Shown: positions 1-10,815 of the stretch, one piece after another
Position numbering within the stretch: the first letter of the stretch is position 1
Layout: each line of letters opens with the position of its first letter
Source of the DNA: Euborellia annulipes
Taxonomy: Eukaryota; Arthropoda; Insecta; Dermaptera; Anisolabididae
Assembly (NCBI GenBank): GCA_023213315.1
Contig: JAKCPI010004391.1
Location: 1-64,000 of the forward strand
Length of the DNA stretch: 64,000 bases
Direction of reading: 5' to 3'
Notes under the pieces: model-generated
The model's database searches: none
Told to the model about the DNA's origin: nothing
What the model saw: only the letters and a program-made list of their open reading frames with translations
Made by a program: the position numbers and the translations under genes

Positions 1-83
1 AATACGTAGCTTTTATACTCATACTTGTTTGTAATTATTTTTTAAATACAATATTTTAATAAAATTATTTATTTATTTTTCAG

Positions 84-198
84 ATATTTCTCCGCTATTA
101 TGAAGTAAAGCATTCTCTACTCTCCTCTCCAAATCGTTTTGTGTCTCTTCAAAAGCCAGTCTTCGTGTCGGCCTAACACTCAGGCGGAGATCATTTGG
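84..198 (+). other. Possible orphan exon (noncoding or UTR)
   Basis: A pyrimidine-rich TTTTTCAG acceptor and a strong donor (GG|GTGAGT) flank 115 bases of higher GC content than the surroundings. No frame runs through from an ATG: one frame is open for 30 codons, then stops before the donor; another is open from a TGA at the start to the donor. It could be a 5' UTR exon of a gene starting left of the window or part of a long noncoding RNA. Linking it to the gene at 9270 is not supported. Confidence 0.3.
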
Positions 199-1515
199 GT
201 GAGTTGAAATTCTCATTTTTACTTTTTATTTTAATTAATGAATGACCGTCTCATTGAGATTTTTATTCACTATTCTTCTTTTTTGATACGACACAAAAAT
301 CCGGTACGACCAGTCACGTCGGATTTTTACGAAGTGAAATGAATTTGATGGAAAAAAAATCCCTAAGGATATTTTCTATTGCTTTTATTACATAACTATT
401 CATTACACAACAAAATACGAAAAAGTCATCAGAATTTTCACTACCTGACTCCCCTTTTATTTAAATAAAATAGAATCGTCCACCTTCCCCCCTAATGATA
501 ATTAGTATTAGAGAAGCCTAGGTACCCTCCCCTCTCTTTTTGTAATCACATTAAAATATTCAATATAATAATTCCCCCTCTCTTCTACTTCCTCCCACTT
601 CTGACTAATTAGCCAATCACAAGGGTTGTATTCTTTGGCGCCAATAGGCCGGCTTAGAAAAGACACTGAGCTGGCCTAGAGAGCTCAGTAGAGGGGAGGG
701 TATTGAGTAGTAGTGAACCTGAGCAACTTTTCGCAAGAAATACCCAAGCTATCTCATTTAATGTGCAGCCATCTTAGCAGATGGCAGGCTCTCTCTCGCT
801 CTCTTCGTTTCTCGCAGTTTTTGCCTAGGTATTTGACTTCTATATTGCTAATTATTTATTAATTATTCTCATTAATCATTCAATATTTATAATTGATAAA
901 AAATTTGAAGAATTTCTAGATATTTTTTTTTTTTATTATTTTTTAATCACTGCCTCAACTACAAACAACACTTATTTTTTGATGTTAGATGACGCCTTTA
1001 AGCCCCATGCCCCTTTCTGAATATTAGTGTCGTATCTTATATCAATACATATTGTCGTTATTTTTTTTTTTTTTTTTGTTTACTCCTTTTTAATAGAAAG
1101 GCTAATTTATTTTATTTTTACCATAAAATATTCCTATCTACTCTGAATTCATGATCAAATTTTCTATACTCTTATGTCTTTATCTCATTTGATATAAGAT
1201 TTATTATTATAATTCTATGTGTACAAACAAATTATTTTATAAAAAAATAAAAGATATCAAGTAAATGAAATGAATATTTTATATGAATTAGATAGGCATT
1301 TTATAAAGTATAGCGAATCTTATTTAGTTCTTAGACTTCTTATCCAGACATGTTCACGTACTATACATTAACTCTTTATATAAACTTATACTTTGTTAAA
1401 TATTGAATCAGTAGTTGAGGGCTAGGATATTCTTATTTGAAAGTAAAATTAAAGTCCAGTAATTCTTTCATCTCGTTTTTTCTAAAGCGTTTCTGTACCT
1501 ACTAAGACCCTGAGG
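199..1515. other. AT-rich region without recognised gene
   Basis: Mostly decayed AT-rich sequence. A short GC-richer block at 612-835 contains CCAATCA and GGCGCCAAT and ends at a donor-like CCTAG|GTATTT; it could be a promoter or first exon but has no supporting ORF. The rest (840-1515) shows only T-runs and nothing recognisable. Confidence 0.3.
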
Positions 1516-1780
1516 CAAGGGCGGATACAGGGGGGGTAAAGGGGGTAATTACCCCTCCCCGAGATTTAAAAAAAAAAAAAAAAAACAAACTTTTTTCGAA
1601 AAAAAAAAACAACTTATTTTTAATGTAAAATTTTAAAAATTAATACTTAAAAATTTGATTTGTATTTATATTCTGGCAAACAAGTACAGAATGTGCCTGA
1701 AAGAAAAAATTGTGTGCTGTGCGACCAGTCACACCAGATTAGCCCCCTTCCCCCGAGAAACACCTCTGGATCCGCTCTTG
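1516..1780 (+). mobile_element. MITE, CAAGGGCGGAT family, 8-bp TSD
   Basis: Terminal inverted repeats CAAGGGCGGATACAGG and its complement ending ATCCGCTCTTG. The flanking CCCTGAGG occurs exactly on both sides (1508-1515 and 1781-1788), an 8-bp target site duplication as made by hAT or P-type transposases (family knowledge). The interior has a G-run/C-run pair near each end, poly-A/T tracts and the motif TGTGCGACCAGTCACACCAG. No transposase. Confidence 0.85.
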
Positions 1781-1788
1781 CCCTGAGG

Positions 1789-3245
1789 CAAATCACTTCC
1801 ATGCAAAAGTTGCCTATGATGCCACATTGCATTTAGGCTTAAAGAATTACATCCTCTATCTTTATCTTATATCAATTTGTCATTATTTAATCCATTTTAG
1901 AAATTTAATTTTATTAGCTATTTCATATTATGATTGAATGAAATCACACATACACAAAGGAATCTAAATATTACATGAAACAGAAAAAATATATTATCGG
2001 AGTCGAAAATATTTTATTTTTTATTCTTGAATTAAATCATCATTTGTGATATTTATTTGTGGATGGGTCAAACGCCATACTTAACATTATCAAATCCCTT
2101 AAATATAAAATTAATGAATAATTATATTTTTAACATAGGCCTACTATTTTTTAAAAGAATTTTTTTCTTAATTTTTTTTCTCTTTACTTCTCTTATCTCT
2201 TTCGAGTCTGAACCTGTCTGGATTCTCTTTGTTTTCTTAAAGAAATTATTCTATAAGCACCCTTTACTTTTAGAAGAAGGACATTTTTATAATCATCCTT
2301 CTTGCCTCAAGGTGAATTAATGAATGCAAATATTTTTTTTTAGCCTTCTTTTTCTCTCCTTTATCTTTGGGTCTCATTTCACTTATATTTTATTTAAAAG
2401 TACGGTGTGACTAGTTGCACCAAATTTTTTGCGTCGACATATATTTAGTTTGCCAATATACTGTATTAGAATTCGAGATGTAATTTTTTTTTTTTTTGTT
2501 CCTTTCGGCGTAAACAAAACAAATTATGCTAGGACTCGTTTTTGGATGATATCGAGTACAAGTGCTTTACTGATGTACTTTTTTAGTTTTTGCCAATTTT
2601 CTCAAATATTTTGCTTTAACGATTTCATTCAAATTTTAAATATTTACTATTTGCCGTAAACAAAACAAACTACGATTGATCTCGTCTTTGGGAAACCTCG
2701 CGTACTAGTACTTTACTGATGTACTTTTTTAGTTTTTCCAATTTGCTCAAAAATTCGCTATGATTTATTTCAAATTTTAAATACCAATATGAAATTATCC
2801 TAGGTTTCTTCTTTGAAATCTTCGAGTACTATTACTTTACTGAGGTATACCGTAATACTTTAGTTATTTCCAATTTTATCAAAAGAAAAAAACACTGAGC
2901 TCGGTCATTTCGGAACTTATTTATTAATATGTCGACACAAAAAATCTGGTGTGACAAACCCAGTACACAACTTTCAATTACCCAATTACATAAGCGAAAG
3001 TTGTATATTATTGCTATGCGAACAGTCCACCGCGTTATTTATTCATTGCACTTTCGGACTTTTTTTTCAATATTTTTCTTTTTTGACGGTTATAAAAGCA
3101 ACATTAAATAAAAAGTGAATCTATTTGATAGAAGTCAAATGAGAATATTACAATTAGTGTAATATTCCATTCAAATCTTGCTCTTTGAGCCAGAGGTTTG
3201 CTTTTCTCACAATTTAAATTTTTTTTTTTTTTGTTTATTTTTTAG
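1789..3245. other. AT-rich region with core-repeat fragments
   Basis: No gene seen. Fragments resembling the core repeat occur at 2400-2460 and 2925-3060 (CTGGTGTGAC, GTCGACATATATTTAG). Between them lie three decayed tandem-like blocks of about 170-220 bases (2400-2880) sharing 'tagtactttactgatgtact', 'caaattttaaata' and related words. The rest is low complexity. Confidence 0.35.
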
Positions 3246-3395
3246 AAATCGACGAATCGTCTTCAAGAATTGACATCATAAAGAGACCATCCTTCATCAG
3301 ACATCGCGTTACGTCAGCCAGGCAGTCACTACAGCAGATTCCACGAGTGTAGCAGCTACATTTAAAGTCTGTATGAACATTTACGTGGGCGTAGA
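3246..3395 (+). other. Possible orphan exon with short ATG-led frame
   Basis: Acceptor TTTTTTAG and donor GA|GTAAGC flank 150 bases. An ATG at 3373 opens MNIYVGV and ends in phase 2, which does not fit the phase-0 acceptor of the exon at 14304 (it would give an immediate stop). It may be a UTR exon or part of a different, unseen transcript. Confidence 0.25.
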
Positions 3396-3539
3396 GTAAG
3401 CAGTTTAGGATTTTTCAAAATTTTTTTGACTTTTCTTATTCCGGCTTAAATATAGAATATTTTTACCTAGGTGCATGGATAGGATGTATTAATAATTACA
3501 AGCAATTCTCCCATTTCAGAGTCCCTTTTAGATAGTTAA

Positions 3540-3690
3540 AGCGCATTAGCCGGAGAAGGTCTGGCAATGGAAAAGAACAATAGTCACCACAATCGTTGCG
3601 GTTAAGTAATGCCAAACGCGGCGAAAGATCGGGATTGGGGACCCCGAGCAATCAGCGGTGGAACGCCCCCCGGTAGCCATCGATACTATG
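3540..3690 (+). other. Unidentified GC-richer segment
   Basis: About 150 bases of distinctly higher GC than the neighbours, with the words AAGGTCTGGCAATGG, GCGGCGAAAGATCGGGA and GGGACCCCGAGCAATC. It has no long ORF. It could be a structured RNA or the tail of a retroelement; neither could be shown. The adjacent 3691-4045 is AT-rich with no recognised feature. Confidence 0.25.
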
Positions 3691-4045
3691 TATTTTCAAT
3701 AAATAAATAAATTTATCAGCCCTCTGTAGCCGAAAAGGGATTTTAAAAAAATCGGATTAAAATTGAACAAACAATAAAAAAAAAATTGCTAAGTAAATTA
3801 GATTAAAAGCAAATAAATTATATATTTTTTTTACAAGAGAAATTTGTTTTTGCTCCGAAATATTAGATATCCTGCTTAAATGTTTGTTTAAGTGTCAAGG
3901 AGTAAGCAAGTGTTAAAGTGAGTTAAAGTGTAGCCGTGGGTTCTGGCATAGGTTCTCAACGTGGGCGATAACGCTCCCTTGTGGGCGTTGAGACTTTCGA
4001 GGGGGGGCATCAGAAGACCCAGAGAAAATTAGGGGGCATAGGTAG

Positions 4046-4626
4046 ATTTAAAAAATATGGTGTGACCGGTCGCACAGCAGACAACTTTTCTTATCCTTTG
4101 GCAAGAGAAATTTGTGTTCTGTGCTGTTCACACCAGATTCTTGTGCCGACCTATGATTAGTTTCCGACAGTTACATTCGAATTTCAAGCTGTAAAATTTA
4201 TATAGGGAAAATATTCATTTTTTGGTTACGATGGCAACCATTTCTCCTATGAAGGCATACAAGAGTAAAGTGGTCTTCAGAAGATTTCAATGGCAAAATA
4301 AGAATATACATTTTAAAGAGCATCTAAAAAAATAATTGATTTTTGAATTTAAATCAAAATCGTTGGAGCGAATTTTGAGAAAATCGAAAAAAAAACTGAA
4401 AAAGTGCATCAGTAAAGTACTAGTACTCTTTGGTCGATTTTGTTCAAAAGCTTCGTGTCACGTCTTTTAGTTCTTGAGATATTTTGTTCACAGACAAGCA
4501 GACACACAGACCATGTCGCGAAAACCACTTTTTTGGATTCAGGGGACCTCAAAACGTGTATATCCATCAAAATCTCGACATCGAATTTTTGACATGAATC
4601 CAATACTTTCTCTCTCTATACGAGTC
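4046..4626 (+). mobile_element. Core repeat copy
   Basis: Member of the most abundant repeat in the window. Its order is: hairpin built on CTGGTGTGAC/GTCACACCAG; TTTAGTTTCCGACAG; CATGGCAACCATTTCTCCTAT (here mutated); a stretch reading GTAAAGTACTAGTACTC; a CAGACA-type microsatellite; CCATGTCGCGAAAACCAC; and an end in TACTTTCTCT. Related copies lie at 9362-10210, 11975-12482, 13330-13905, 23366-24072, 25868-26215, 28566-29556, 34465-35130, 37027-37712, 40312-41195, 42845-43635 and 45225-45480. Small ORFs in it recur in both strands and show no sign of being genes. Confidence 0.75.
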
Positions 4627-4743
4627 GTCCATTTCCAAAAGTGTCTAGTTGCATCGGGAACAAATTTTCAGGAAAAGAGTTTATTTTATTCAACTCAAGA
4701 GTTAATTTATGACTGTTATGTTTATAAAATCTGTAAATAAATT

Positions 4744-5649
4744 GGACCCTGTTATTCAATGGTGTGTCAAAGATCAAAAAATTCAAAATTGAGTTAAGCA
4801 CGGAATATATTGTTTCAAATGCTATAATTAATATTATTTTTTATGAAATATGTCCTAAAAAAATTTATATTTAGGCTCTAACAGACAGAACGCGAAATTC
4901 GCGTCGCTTGGCGTTTTTTCAACGCCGCGAAAGGCCGCGAAATGTTGTATAAGGCAAGACTGTATCATCCCCGTCACACAGGGGGCGAACTTACGCGGCG
5001 TAAACGCTCTCTTTCGCGCGACAGCTTTTTCGAGTTGTACAAAATTACAACTCCTTCGCGCGAACAGGCGAATCATCAAGATGAGTAATGAAATAAAAAA
5101 ACTTATAGAGTTAAAACACTTGTTTTTTCGCCTCTAACTAAATAAAAGTAAATAATAAAATATGTTTTTTCTTGGCAGCCAATCTATGATTAGTAAAAAG
5201 TCCGAATCGATGTAATTGAATAGTATTATCTTATTCTAATTTACAAGCCTCGAAAAATATTTAATCAAAGTTATCATTAATAAAATAAGATTTAAATAAA
5301 ATCTAATTTTCCAATGATATTCTATTTCTTTCGTAATATAATACTTTATTTATAAAATATTTATAAATTCATTAAATAAAAGGTTGTTGAAACATATACA
5401 CAATACCGGATCGTACGCCCAGATTACGCTTCCTGTGTGGCTTAGCAAAAACGCCTTTCGCCGCGAAATACGCGCGTAGCCTGAGCGACGCGAATTTCGC
5501 GTTCTGTCTGTTAGAGCCTTTAATGTTACTTGCACAATTGACAACAAAAATTATATATAAGCTTAATCCAATCAAAACAAAAAACTTTAATGTTGATTTT
5601 CTCAAAACTAGATGTTTGGTCTTTGACACACCATTGCATAACAGGGTTC
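4744..5649. mobile_element. MITE with GGACCCTGTTAT ends and 4-bp TSD (AATT), split by a second element
   Basis: Inverted ends start GGACCCTGTTAT and continue through TGGTGTGTCAA; AATT flanks both sides (4740-4743, 5650-5653). Related uninterrupted copies of about 230 bases are at 10417-10659 (TSD AAAT) and 42863-43086 (TSD ATAT), so a 4-bp duplication is consistent. The copy here is longer because another element sits in it at 4874-5518. Confidence 0.8.
4874..5518. mobile_element. Nested element with GGCTCTAACAGACAG ends, TSD TTTA
   Basis: Ends GGCTCTAACAGACAGAACGC and the complement are inverted, and they extend as an imperfect GC-rich repeat (GCGAAATTCGCG, GCCGCGAAA, ACGCGCG). TTTA lies on both sides. 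The uninterrupted host sequence at 10417-10659 reads ATATTTAATG at the matching site, which confirms insertion. No transposase ORF was found, so it is a non-autonomous element of unknown superfamily. Confidence 0.75.
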
Positions 5650-5777
5650 AATTAAGAACTCATTTACAAGGTCTTAGGTCGGTATTAGTTTCTATATAGC
5701 AGTAATAAACTGTTTTAATATTCAACTAGGCAACTTTGGAAAAGTTTTTTGTAATTAGCGAGCTTTGGCACTCCAAG

Positions 5778-6037
5778 CAAGGGCGGATACAAGGGGGGGG
5801 TAAAGGGGGTAATTACCCCCGAGATTCGAAAAAATACCTTTTTTTTTCGCGAAAAAATTTATTTTTAATGTAAAATTTTTAAAATTAATACTTAAAAATT
5901 TGTGTATTTATATTCTGGCAAACAAATACAGAATGCGCTTTTAAATTACCGAAATTAAAAAAAAAATAGTGTGTTGTGCGACGAGTCACACCAGATTAAC
6001 CCCCCCCCCCCGAGAAACACCTCTGGATCCGCCCTTG
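5778..6037 (+). mobile_element. MITE, CAAGGGCGGAT family, 8-bp TSD
   Basis: Same family as 1516-1780. ACTCCAAG is duplicated exactly at 5770-5777 and 6038-6045. Confidence 0.85.
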
Positions 6038-6481
6038 ACTCCAAGTGGTCACTATCAATCAACGTAGCAAAACAAAAAAGAAAATTCCATAAAAGTAGCA
6101 GGTTAGCCAATAATAGTCATTATTAAAAAGTGTAGAAATATAAGTCTGCACTATAAAAATGCCCCCCAGTTATCCAAAATATACAATTTTGTGGAAGCTT
6201 GCAACTAGTGGGTGAAAGTCGCCAACTTAGATGTTAGCAAGCAAGTAGTTTTGGAACAGTATTTGTTTGTTTGCAACAAGAGAGTTTTGAAAATGGAATG
6301 AAATGCAACCAAGCCCAGTTTGAATTTGTACAGTATTTGTTTTCAATAGGATTTATCAACTTTTTTCACTGGGAAACTAATTTCAAATGAATATTTCTGT
6401 TGTGCCAAAACATACAATTAAAATCTTAACTTTTCAAATTTTGTCAATTAGGCACTTTTGGAAATAAACGATTAACATTAA

Positions 6482-6726
6482 CAGGGGCGTATATAGGGGG
6501 GCCCCCCGAAATTTCCCAAACACATATACATATATAGGGATATACAGACATCAGCGCAACAAATTTTTCCGCAGGATGGAAAACTTTGGTTCCGCAAAGG
6601 AAAAAATGTTCTGCAAAAAATTTCGTGTTGAAAAAAAATTTAGTTTCTTAAAAAAAAAATTTTCCGCAGAAAAATTTTCAGTTCGGGCCCCCCCACCCCC
6701 GAAAAAAATTTCTATATACGCCCCTG
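6482..6726. mobile_element. MITE, CAGGGGCGTATATAG family, 8-bp TSD
   Basis: Inverted ends CAGGGGCGTATATAG / CTATATACGCCCCTG; AACATTAA is duplicated exactly on both sides (6474-6481, 6727-6734). The interior has G-run/C-run subterminal tracts and repeated TTTTCCGCA words. A related, one-ended copy is nested at 31457. Confidence 0.85.
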
Positions 6727-6734
6727 AACATTAA

Positions 6735-8389
6735 CATATAGGTAAGAGAAAGTAAAAAACCAATAAAACCAACAAAATCCAAGCAAATCAATGTAATACA
6801 CTGTGTAGTTGTTTTAAAGGATAGAAAAAAGCGCGCGCGCTTTCTCTGAAGATGATTTTGATTTTTAATCTTATAATAGACATACATTCGTTGGTTCGTT
6901 CATCACATAGACGTAATATCTTTAAATGATGAAATTGTATTTTTTTTCTATTTTGTGATTGTGCAAATTTTAATTTCATTTTGTTTGTTTTTTTTTACGG
7001 AAATGCAATGAAAATTTTGTACAAATGTCAATGCATGAAATTGTCATCATCATTTGTTGCTTTCTAAATTAGCTATAAAGTTAGTATCAATTAAAAACTG
7101 AAGTTACTTGATTCCTCTGCCTTCTCTTAGAAAAAATATGGTGTGACTGGCCGCATTCCGGTAATAAAGGTTGCGTACTGTGCTTGTCACACCAGATGGA
7201 TACTCCCGGACGGCACCCCTTTTTTTTTTTATTTATTTATTTAGGGTTGGCTACGCGGCCATTCCTTTTTTTTACATAAAACATATAAAAACAAATAAAA
7301 TACAAATACAAAATATACAAATTAGTGTACATAATAATTTAAAAGTAAAAATTACCTACATTATACCAAGAATATTATCAAAACAATACATTTAAAAACA
7401 AAATGATTCGGCACCCCTTAAAAATATACAGAGAGCTATAAATAGGCCTACATATAAATTCTAAGTTTCAGCTCAATCGGAGGTCATTTACTACCTCAAA
7501 CGTCTAAAAGTTTAGAAAAATCGAATTTTTTACGTTTTTTTTTTTTTTTTACTTTGGACACCCCTAATGAGTGCCGGATTATCCATTAGGCGGAGTAGGC
7601 GATCGTCTATGGGCCCCGCGATTTTTAGGGTCCCCGCAATATTAGAATTTTTAAAAAAATATTTTCCGGCATTGTGAAATTAAAAAATAAAAATAAATGG
7701 TGAATGATTTCCCGGACTTTCTCGTATATTCTTTTGGAATTATTGCTTAAAAACCAAAGCAGAGCAAGTAGATCGATGAAATTTGATATAATATACTCCT
7801 TACACTAAAATTGTAGATTTCTATCAACTGTTGGAGTAAAAACGTCACTTGGAAGTAGTACTTTACCTAATAAGTTTTTTCAAAAACTTTGAAATTTTCA
7901 ATTTTTTTGTCCAAATATATATACACTGCACATCAAAAAAAAAACGCATTGTAACATTTTGTTTCTTCTTAAGAAGACCTGTTCTAAGATACTCTAATTT
8001 AAGAAACATTTAATATGAAATATCTTATATATTTCTAAGTAAATTTAACACAAATACAAATCATTTCAAATAAAATAAAGAAAAATATGTCGATTTTCAA
8101 TTTGAGGGACAAATCAACATCATCTCGATATGTTTTGTTTGATATTAATTAAAAATTTTGTTTTATAAGAATTTCTAATAAAATAAACAAAGAAAAACTG
8201 AAATGGAAAGATTATTTTAAAATTTTAGAAATTTGGCGTAAATCAAAAATTTCGACATTTTTGTCTTTGTTTTATTTAAATTGTAATTATTTATGAAAAT
8301 GATATGGATTTGTGTTAAATTTACTTAGAGTTGTATAAGTTATTCCAAATCAAATGTTTAAGAAATTACAGCTCTTTTAAGATGGATTG
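6735..8389. other. AT-rich region with repeat fragments only
   Basis: Contains a core-repeat hairpin fragment (7133-7205), a fragment of the long foldback family (7708-7926, matching 46210-46440) and simple A/T tracts. 7925-8380 shows a long imperfect inverted repeat (words such as CACTGCACATC..., AAATTTACTTAG). No gene seen. Confidence 0.35.
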
Positions 8390-8650
8390 CCCTCGGGGCT
8401 TGGTTAGAGGTTAGCGTGCTAACCTCGTATACCAAACGTCACGGGTTCGGACCCCAGGCAGTCCGATGATTTTATTTAAGCCACTTGGATACCAAATGGC
8501 TTAAATAAGAATGCCTGGACCCCAAATAATATATTCATATATTCATAACGGCTATCGTCAAAGTCTTAAATGGCCTAAGTTGCCGAAAAGACTGTGTGAA
8601 TGTGTGTGTGAATGAGAAAAAAGTGTGTTAAAAAAAAAAAAAAAAAAAAA
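8390..8650 (+). mobile_element. tRNA-derived SINE, nearly full length
   Basis: Head resembles a tRNA with a B box (GGGTTCGGACCCC) and a decayed A box (TTAGAGGTTAGCGTG). It is followed by AAGCCACTTGGATACC, a hairpin-forming GGCTTAAAT repeat, CTAAGTTGCCGAAAAGAC and a poly-A tail. TTAAGATGGATTG before and TTAAGATTGATTAG after are a slightly diverged target duplication. Copies occur on both strands across the window. Confidence 0.85.
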
Positions 8651-9180
8651 TTAAGATTGATTAGAACAGGGCTTTTAAGAAGAAACAGAATTACGTTTTT
8701 ACTGACGAGCAGTGTATATGCGTAATTAGAAATTTAATTTTTTTTAAATCTCTTTACGTTTCAAGTTAAAAACAACCCAAAGATGCTAAATAAAAATTTT
8801 ATCTTATTTAAAATTTCCTTTTTTTTTTTGTTTTATTATTATTTTTTAATTTAATTTGATGTTTTTTGTCCCATTCACTTCGCGTGTGAGTTGCACGGTT
8901 CTTCGCATCCCGCGGGACACATAGATTGCAAAATGTGACATTGATATTGAAAGAAAAAAAAAAAACTCTCGTTTCACTTGAGAAGAAGAAAGTTCTTCTT
9001 CTTTTTGCATCCACGAAAGGTCAATTAATAAAATAAAATCTCAACCGGTTAGAAAGAAAGAGTGAGAAGAGAAGACACCATCACCCGGGACATCCGCCAC
9101 AGCATCTCATCTCATCTGCTTCTTTATGGACCATTAAAGGGGAGGGGGAGCGCTTTCCAAGCGGAGAAGAGGGGAGGCGG
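8651..9180. other. Intergenic DNA upstream of the four-exon gene
   Basis: AT-rich with poly-T/poly-A runs and a GC-richer block (9060-9180) directly upstream of the TATA-like box. No coding feature. The GC-richer block may be proximal promoter. Confidence 0.3.
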
Positions 9181-9184
9181 CAAG

Positions 9185-9192
9185 TATAAATA
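9185..9192 (+). promoter_or_regulatory. Possible TATA box of the four-exon gene
   Basis: TATAAATA lies about 80 bases upstream of an ATG in a good arthropod start context (CAAATG at 9267). It would place a start site near 9215-9220. The block just upstream (9125-9180) is G-rich and purine-rich, unlike the surrounding AT-rich DNA. No clear initiator was seen, so the promoter call depends on the exon 1 call. Confidence 0.35.
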
Positions 9193-9269
9193 TAAAATGA
9201 GAGGTAAATCACCTGACACAGGTGTTTGTTCTTTTTTGCCATCTCCTTCACATCCATCTAACACAACAA

Positions 9270-9299
9270 ATGGCAATCAATCCGATTCTCGTCACTCAG
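9270..9299 (+). CDS. Probable exon 1 of unrecognised secreted-protein gene (start codon, 10 codons)
   Basis: The exon encodes MAINPILVTQ and stops at the donor CAG|GTCAGT. It ends in phase 0, which matches the phase-0 acceptor of the exon at 14304. Joined to that exon, the N-terminus becomes MAINPILVTQ-MLLVTQCLAG, a plausible signal peptide with a hydrophobic core. A TATA-like box lies 80 bases upstream and the ATG context is good. A very short first exon that splits the signal peptide is common in arthropod secreted and cuticle genes (family knowledge). The link across 5 kb of intron is inference: exon 2 also starts with its own ATG, so translation could begin there instead. Confidence 0.5.
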
Positions 9300-9361
9300 G
9301 TCAGTCAACATTTATGCTGGATTGGAGACAAACTATGATATGGTCCAGGGGAGGCTGAGTT

Positions 9362-10210
9362 ATTCTTTTTACTTTCTCTTACCTCTATATATGTTAATAT
9401 ATATCGAGAGAGAGAGTATTCGAAATTCGATGTCGAGATTTTGATGGATATACACGTTTTGAGGTTCCCTGAATCCAAAAAAGTGCTGTTTGTCTGTCTG
9501 TGTCTGTGATCAAAATATCTCAAGAACGAAACGAGCTATGAGGTTGAAATTTTATATTCAAGTTAGACATCCACCTAGGGCGTAAAAATAAGCTTTGGAC
9601 CAAAATCGGTCAAAGAGTACTAGTACTTTACTGATGTACTTTTACAGTTTTTTCCCATTTTCTTCAAAATTTGCTTTAATGATTTTGATTAAAATTCAAA
9701 AATCAATTATTTTTTAGATGCTCTTTCAAATGTATATTCTCATTTTGCTCTCTAAATTGTTTGAAGCACACTTTACTCTTGTGATTCATAGGAAAGATGA
9801 GAAATGGTTGCCATGGTAACAAAATATAAATATTTTCCAATATTTATAATATTTTACATCTTGAATTTTAATATACCTATCTTGGATGCCAAATGGCTTA
9901 AATATAGAATGTCTGGACCCCCAATAGATATATTTACAAATAACGAGATATGGTTAAAAAGTTTTGCTAAGTTGCCAAAAAGACCGTGTGAATGTGAGTG
10001 TGAATGGGATGGATTAGATATAGGCGCGGTCTCCTCGCTTTCGAGGGTCCAGCACTTGGGCCTAACACCAATGTGGGCCTCTTGAGTCATTTCGCCGAGT
10101 GTGAATGGGAAAAGTGTGTTTAAAAAGAAAAAAAATTATACCTATCAACGGAAACTAAATATATCTCGACACAAAAAATTTGGTGCGACCAGTCACATCA
10201 GATTTTTATT
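9362..10210 (-). mobile_element. Core repeat copy split by a SINE
   Basis: Reverse orientation: begins TTTACTTTCTCTTACC and ends with the CTGGTGTGAC-type hairpin remnant. A 5'-truncated SINE (9882-10136) interrupts it. Confidence 0.7.
9882..10136 (+). mobile_element. 5'-truncated SINE nested in core repeat
   Basis: Starts in the body of the SINE (TTGGATGCCAAATGGC) and ends in an A-rich tail. TATACCTATC is duplicated on both sides. About 100 extra bases near 10010-10090 are not in other copies, suggesting a small internal insertion or a variant. Confidence 0.75.
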
Positions 10211-10406
10211 ATCAAAATTATCTCTAATTTTTTTTCTATTAAAAATAAATGAGCAACCTTTCAAAAATTCTGGCAAATTTTTTTTTTTTTGGTAAATATT
10301 TTACGAAAACGCTGACAATGAGTGTTTACCACTAACAAAAAGAGACATTAAATTAATTAAATTCATCAATAAACTTATTTGAGGAAATAAAATGACCTGG
10401 GTATTT

Positions 10407-10815
10407 TGGCTTAAATGAACCCTGTTATGCATTAGTGTGTCAAGCGCCAAAAAATTAAAAATTGAACGGAATATTGTTCCAAATGCTATAATTAATAGTA
10501 TTTTTTATGAAATATGTCTTAAAAAAATTATATTTAATGTTACTTGCACAATTGACAAAAAAAAAATTATACATAATCTAATCAAAACAAAAAACTTTAA
10601 TGTTAATTTTCTCAAAACTCGGTAGCTGACGCTTGACACACTAATGCGTAATAGGGTCCAAATAAGAATGCTTGGACCCCAAATATATATATCAATTAAT
10701 CCAAGGTTATCGTCTTATATGGCCTGAGTTGCCGAAAAGACTGTGTGAATGTGAGTCTGAATGAGATAAAAAAGTGAGTGTTTAAAAAAATAATAAATAA
10801 ATAAATAAAAAAATA
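10407..10815 (+). mobile_element. SINE fragment split by a 4-bp-TSD MITE
   Basis: GGCTTAAAT before the MITE and AAATAAGAATGCTTGGACCCC after it rejoin to the SINE consensus once one AAAT is removed. The tail is TAAATAAATAAA-rich. Confidence 0.7.
10417..10659. mobile_element. MITE with GAACCCTGTTATGCATTAG ends, TSD AAAT
   Basis: Clean inverted ends continuing through TGTGTCAAGCG on each side; AAAT flanks at 10413-10416 and 10660-10663. This is the best intact copy of the family that is interrupted at 4744-5649. Confidence 0.85.

Noticed and set aside
3373..3395. MNIYVGV as the first exon of the four-exon gene
   Set aside because: Its donor leaves phase 2, which would produce a stop directly at the exon at 14304. 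The 9270-9299 exon fits in phase and has a better promoter.
4474..4740. A peptide beginning MSRKPLFWIQGTSKR recurs at 4513, 23927 and 37569
   Set aside because: It lies in the core repeat, varies by indels between copies, and the opposite strand is equally open (a peptide with FDVEILMDLHVL). No sign of selection or a domain.
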